Shown: positions 22,793 to 25,123 of the stretch, piece by piece
How positions within the stretch are numbered: position 1 is the stretch's first letter
Layout of the letters: each line of letters starts with the position of its first letter
From: an uncultured Bacilli bacterium
Lineage (GTDB): Bacteria; Bacillota_I; Bacilli_A; RF39; UBA660
NCBI GenBank assembly: GCA_947631655.1
Contig: CANRME010000006.1
Location: 1 to 25,123 of the forward strand
Direction of reading: 5' to 3'
Length of the DNA stretch: 25,123 nt
Position numbers and translations under genes: made by a program
Notes under the pieces: model-generated
Told to the model about the DNA's origin: nothing
The model's database searches: none
The model's input: the letters and a program-made list of their open reading frames with translations, nothing else

Positions 22793-24196
22793 CTATCTTT
22801 TGAACCTATCTTCAAATCTTACATTATTTTCCTTGTTTGGTATCACTTCTATTCCTATTTTATTTCTATATGGTATCCATCCATATTGGCAACTATTTAT
22901 CGTATGGTCGTTGCTATCTTCTGGAGTGTTGTCTTTATCTTCTTGCCAACTATAAGTTTCTAATTCTTGAATATGATTCGTACACGTTTCTACAACTAAA
23001 TATTGGTTTGTGTGTAACCATCCTAATTGTAAATTAATCCTATCGATTATTTTTACTTCTTTATAAGCATCATTAAAAATGTAAATACAGGGATGCATTC
23101 TCTTATATTTATTTAATTCCGTTATTGTTGCTTGGTCTGCACTATCAATAAATACATTTCTTGCAAGTCCCCATTCCTTTTGATTTCTATCTAAAAAAGC
23201 AATATAGTTTTGCACTGTATCGCTTGGAGCAATAGGATTACTTAATTCTCTATTGTTGTATACTCTTTCATCTAATATTACCAGTTCTCTTTTATCTGTT
23301 ATTCCCATAAATGTCATTGCTATTGTATCAGCACTTTTTTGAGAATATGCAGTATCTAATCCCGCACTATAATAGATATATTTTTTCTTTTTTGCTTCTT
23401 CTTTAGTAATTACATGCTTTTTTCTATCGAAATTACTAAATACTAATCCTGTTGCTTTGCCTCGTAATCCCAATATCTTGTTTTTATATAATTTTGTTCC
23501 AGAAGGAACACTTTCGATTATTCTTTGTTTCTTTTCTTTGCTTAAACTTAAATTATTGTCAAAAGTAAAATACCACCACGTCCAATCTGCAACTTGTGGT
23601 AAGTTTAATTGGTTCAGTAATTCTCTAGGAGCATCATTTTTATATTTCTCTATTGGTCTTGATTTATTAACATATTGCGTATAGCATTCTTTGTTTGGGT
23701 CATCTGGATTTAATGTGCATAACTTATAATCGGCTCTCATAAATACTTCTCTAACAAAATCCATATCAGCTATGTTAAATTCGTCTATGAATAATCCAAA
23801 ATATTGACCACCTAATGCTTTTTTCCATCTTGCTTTGTCATCATATCCTAAAATATAAATAATTCTTTTACCTTTATCAGTATGATATACGATATGTGGC
23901 ATACGAATTTTGCCTGCACCTTGTGGATTATATTCTATTAATCCTCCTTCTTCATAATCGCCAAATACTTCCATTAAACCATTATCAGCATTAATAATGT
24001 TTTTTTCTATAGTTCCTAAATCTAAACCAGCTATTATGCTTGGCTTACCACTTGTATCATCGGCAATTAAAAACATAAATTTTGGAGTAGCTACTGTTGT
24101 TTTACCAGCAGACGTTGTTCCTTCAAGAAATTCAGCACTGCACCTATGATTAAGAAAATCAATATATTTCTCGCTTAATGGAAATACTTCATTCAC
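22793..24196 (-). CDS. terL: Terminase large subunit
   Basis: This 467-residue packaging motor has both expected domains. The ATPase part has Walker A GTTSAGKTT (~26-34) and Walker B LFIDEF with Asp138/Glu139. The RNase H-like nuclease part has Asp281 in GLDTAYS, Asp351 in VFIDSAD and a late Asp (~430) in SNDHTINS. It translocates DNA into the procapsid through the portal and cuts concatemers. I start at GTG 24196, because AGGTGG lies 5 nt upstream; a GTG at 24205 overlaps that ribosome binding site. The gene overlaps the end of terS by 8 nt. Confidence 0.95.
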   Translation of the reverse strand: MNEVFPLSEKYIDFLNHRCSAEFLEGTTSAGKTTVATPKFMFLIADDTSGKPSIIAGLDLGTIEKNIINADNGLMEVFGDYEEGGLIEYNPQGAGKIRMPHIVYHTDKGKRIIYILGYDDKARWKKALGGQYFGLFIDEFNIADMDFVREVFMRADYKLCTLNPDDPNKECYTQYVNKSRPIEKYKNDAPRELLNQLNLPQVADWTWWYFTFDNNLSLSKEKKQRIIESVPSGTKLYKNKILGLRGKATGLVFSNFDRKKHVITKEEAKKKKYIYYSAGLDTAYSQKSADTIAMTFMGITDKRELVILDERVYNNRELSNPIAPSDTVQNYIAFLDRNQKEWGLARNVFIDSADQATITELNKYKRMHPCIYIFNDAYKEVKIIDRINLQLGWLHTNQYLVVETCTNHIQELETYSWQEDKDNTPEDSNDHTINSCQYGWIPYRNKIGIEVIPNKENNVRFEDRFKR

Positions 24197-24656
24197 TTTT
24201 ACCACCTAGCTGCTTATTAATAGATGATAATATCTTTGTAGCTTTTGGATTATCGATTTGGACTCTTGACGTATATTCGCCATCCATTTTGTTTAATACG
24301 TCTAACGCCATTAACCTCGTTTTAAGTTTTGACGGAACACTTTGTTCTATCTTTTTTATATTTCCTGCTTCATCTGTTTTAAATTCAATTACAATGTTTT
24401 CTTCTGTTTCACCGTTAATTACTCTTGTAAGCCATTTCTTGCGTTCCCTTGCGCTCATTATGGCTTCATCATCTGCTTTTTTTATTAGTTCTTCATACCT
24501 TATCCTAATCTTGTCCTCTTTAAACAAATGAGATGCTTTACTATCTATTGTTTCATCTTTCATATTAGAAGCATTATAAGAATTTTTATATGCTTCTCTT
24601 TGAGACATACCTTTTACTAAATTTTGAACAAATTTTTCTTGCTTTGGAGTAAGCAT
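24189..24656 (-). CDS. terS: Terminase small subunit
   Basis: This 155-residue protein starts MLTPKQEKFVQNLVKGMSQ, then REAYKNSYNA and a helix-turn-helix region. This is the classic opening of the Terminase_2 family. It ends in a mixed helical oligomerisation part. TerS recognises the packaging site of the phage DNA and loads TerL. It is the first structural gene of the late operon. AAGGAG lies 8 nt before the ATG. Confidence 0.93.
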   Translation of the reverse strand: MLTPKQEKFVQNLVKGMSQREAYKNSYNASNMKDETIDSKASHLFKEDKIRIRYEELIKKADDEAIMSARERKKWLTRVINGETEENIVIEFKTDEAGNIKKIEQSVPSKLKTRLMALDVLNKMDGEYTSRVQIDNPKATKILSSINKQLGGKSE

Positions 24657-24692
24657 ATAATCATCTCCTTAAACTTTTTATATTTCTTGTTT

Positions 24693-24765
24693 TTGGCTGT
24701 AAAAGAGGTGGGATAACAAAGAATAAAAAGAAAGGTGATAGAAGAATGGTTTTCTTTACAGCCAA
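24693..24765. repeat. Inverted repeat in the late-operon leader
   Basis: TTGGCTGTAAA (24693-24703) and TTTACAGCCAA (24755-24765) are perfect 11-bp inverted arms 51 nt apart, 37 nt upstream of the terS start. The loop contains no clear gene. A 20-codon plus-strand ORF with a weak ribosome binding site starts inside it, but I would not call it. Confidence 0.7.
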
Positions 24766-24842
24766 GAATAAAAAAAGAACTATCTCTAGTTCTATGTATC
24801 ATAATTGATACTGCACCAATAATAATTATTTTGTTTTCCTAG

Positions 24843-24909
24843 ATAGGTGTTATACTAGGTCTATACTCTTCCGAGGAAATTGCTCCCCTTCTCGAGCTAA
24901 GCCACCTAT
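24843..24909 (-). promoter_or_regulatory. Structured leader element
   Basis: An outer ATAGGTG/CACCTAT stem (24843-24849 with 24903-24909) encloses an inner CGAG/CTCG hairpin (24872-24875 with 24891-24894) in a relatively GC-rich island. It would be part of the 5' leader of the late transcript. I do not recognise a riboswitch class. It may be an antitermination element, given the terminators inside the operon, but this is a guess. Confidence 0.4.
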
Positions 24910-24928
24910 AACATTTCATTATTATCAG

Positions 24929-24952
24929 TACACTATCAATTAAGATAGTGTA
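24929..24952. repeat. 9-bp hairpin in the late leader
   Basis: TACACTATC and GATAGTGTA form a perfect 9-bp stem with a 6-nt loop. The flank ATTATCAGTACACTA closely matches ATTATTAGTACACTA at 19266-19280, which also precedes a hairpin. The two sites may be copies of one regulatory element. Confidence 0.55.
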
Positions 24953-24970
24953 GTATTGAAAAATTAGGAT

Positions 24971-25001
24971 ATAGGGATATCTTAATATTATCCCTATTAT
25001 A
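24971..25001 (-). promoter_or_regulatory. Candidate late promoter -10 with overlapping palindrome
   Basis: A perfect minus-strand TATAAT (25001-24996) lies 340 nt before terS. No good -35 hexamer is found 16-18 nt upstream, which suggests an activator-dependent or phage-specific promoter. A 9-bp inverted repeat ATAGGGATA/TATCCCTAT (24971-24979 with 24989-24997) overlaps the -10 box and the expected start, as an operator would. Confidence 0.45.
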
Positions 25002-25033
25002 ATAATTCTAGCACAAATTTTTGGACATTTCAA

Positions 25034-25123
25034 TCATTTGTTGCTTATTTTATCCCACATATCTTCTAACTGTTTAAAAGAATATTTACTATGCTCAATT
25101 CCAAATGAGATATCTATATTATT
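25034..25123 (-). CDS. C-terminal end of an unidentified phage gene (partial)
   Basis: The last 29 codons and a TGA of an ORF that enters from the right edge. The visible end contains FGIEHSKYSFKQLEDMWDKI, a helical, charged stretch. Its frame is open to the window edge and its base use resembles the neighbouring phage genes. Too little is visible to name it. It precedes the terS leader, where phage regulators or small nucleases often lie. Confidence 0.55.
   Translation of the reverse strand, partial: NNIDISFGIEHSKYSFKQLEDMWDKISNK

Noticed and set aside
24617..24802. A 61-codon minus-strand ORF overlapping the terS start
   Set aside because: It lies out of frame over the terS ribosome binding site and start, and reads through an inverted repeat. 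No start signal.
24839..25033. A 64-codon minus-strand ORF in the late leader
   Set aside because: No ribosome binding site, and it runs over the palindrome, hairpin and structured island. It is better explained as leader.
1..25123. CRISPR arrays, insertion sequences or transposases
   Set aside because: No regularly spaced repeats, transposase motifs or terminal inverted repeats with target duplications were seen.

Overview
The window is very AT-rich and uses the standard bacterial code (TGA works as a stop). Three tRNA genes with encoded CCA, the Gram-positive-type phage genes and the strong AGGAGG-like ribosome binding sites point to a low-GC Bacillota host. I cannot name a species. From about 1.3 kb to the right edge the minus strand carries one long, tightly packed late operon of a siphovirus, most likely a prophage. 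Prophage status is inferred from the host-like tRNA cluster beside it. No integrase, repressor or replication gene lies in the window.

Layout from left to right: tRNA-Tyr (5' end cut off), tRNA-Gln and tRNA-Lys with a terminator (1-294); a small HNH protein on the plus strand (385-693); a gene-poor stretch (694-1371) that I read as a type I toxin-antitoxin-like locus, with a 23-residue hydrophobic peptide, an mRNA whose two ends can pair over 28 bp, and a convergent antisense RNA; then the phage late operon, which is read right to left. In transcription order it holds a structured leader, TerS, TerL, portal, a MuF-type minor capsid protein with a C-terminal HELGH metallopeptidase-like domain, two small genes, a structured non-coding segment, scaffold, major capsid, connector and tail-completion genes, major tail protein, the G/GT chaperones, tape measure, distal tail and baseplate proteins, a coiled-coil fibre, a variable receptor-binding protein, the rest of a diversity-generating retroelement (DGR), and the lysis genes.

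The centrepiece is a complete DGR (2684-6004). It has a variable protein whose last ~30 codons are the variable repeat (VR), a hairpin just after its stop codon, an Avd-like gene, a template repeat (TR) and a DGR-type reverse transcriptase. TR and VR align without gaps over 104 bp with 27 differences, and all 27 fall at template adenines. This is direct evidence of adenine-directed mutagenesis of a phage tail tip protein.

Three recoding or splicing events are readable in the structural genes. The tape measure gene is split by a ~984-nt group I intron that encodes an HNH homing endonuclease. The G/GT chaperones are joined by an AAAAAAC -1 slippery heptamer. The major capsid gene ends in CCC-TAG followed by a hairpin, with a downstream domain open in the +1 frame, which resembles the +1 frameshift known from Listeria phage PSA.
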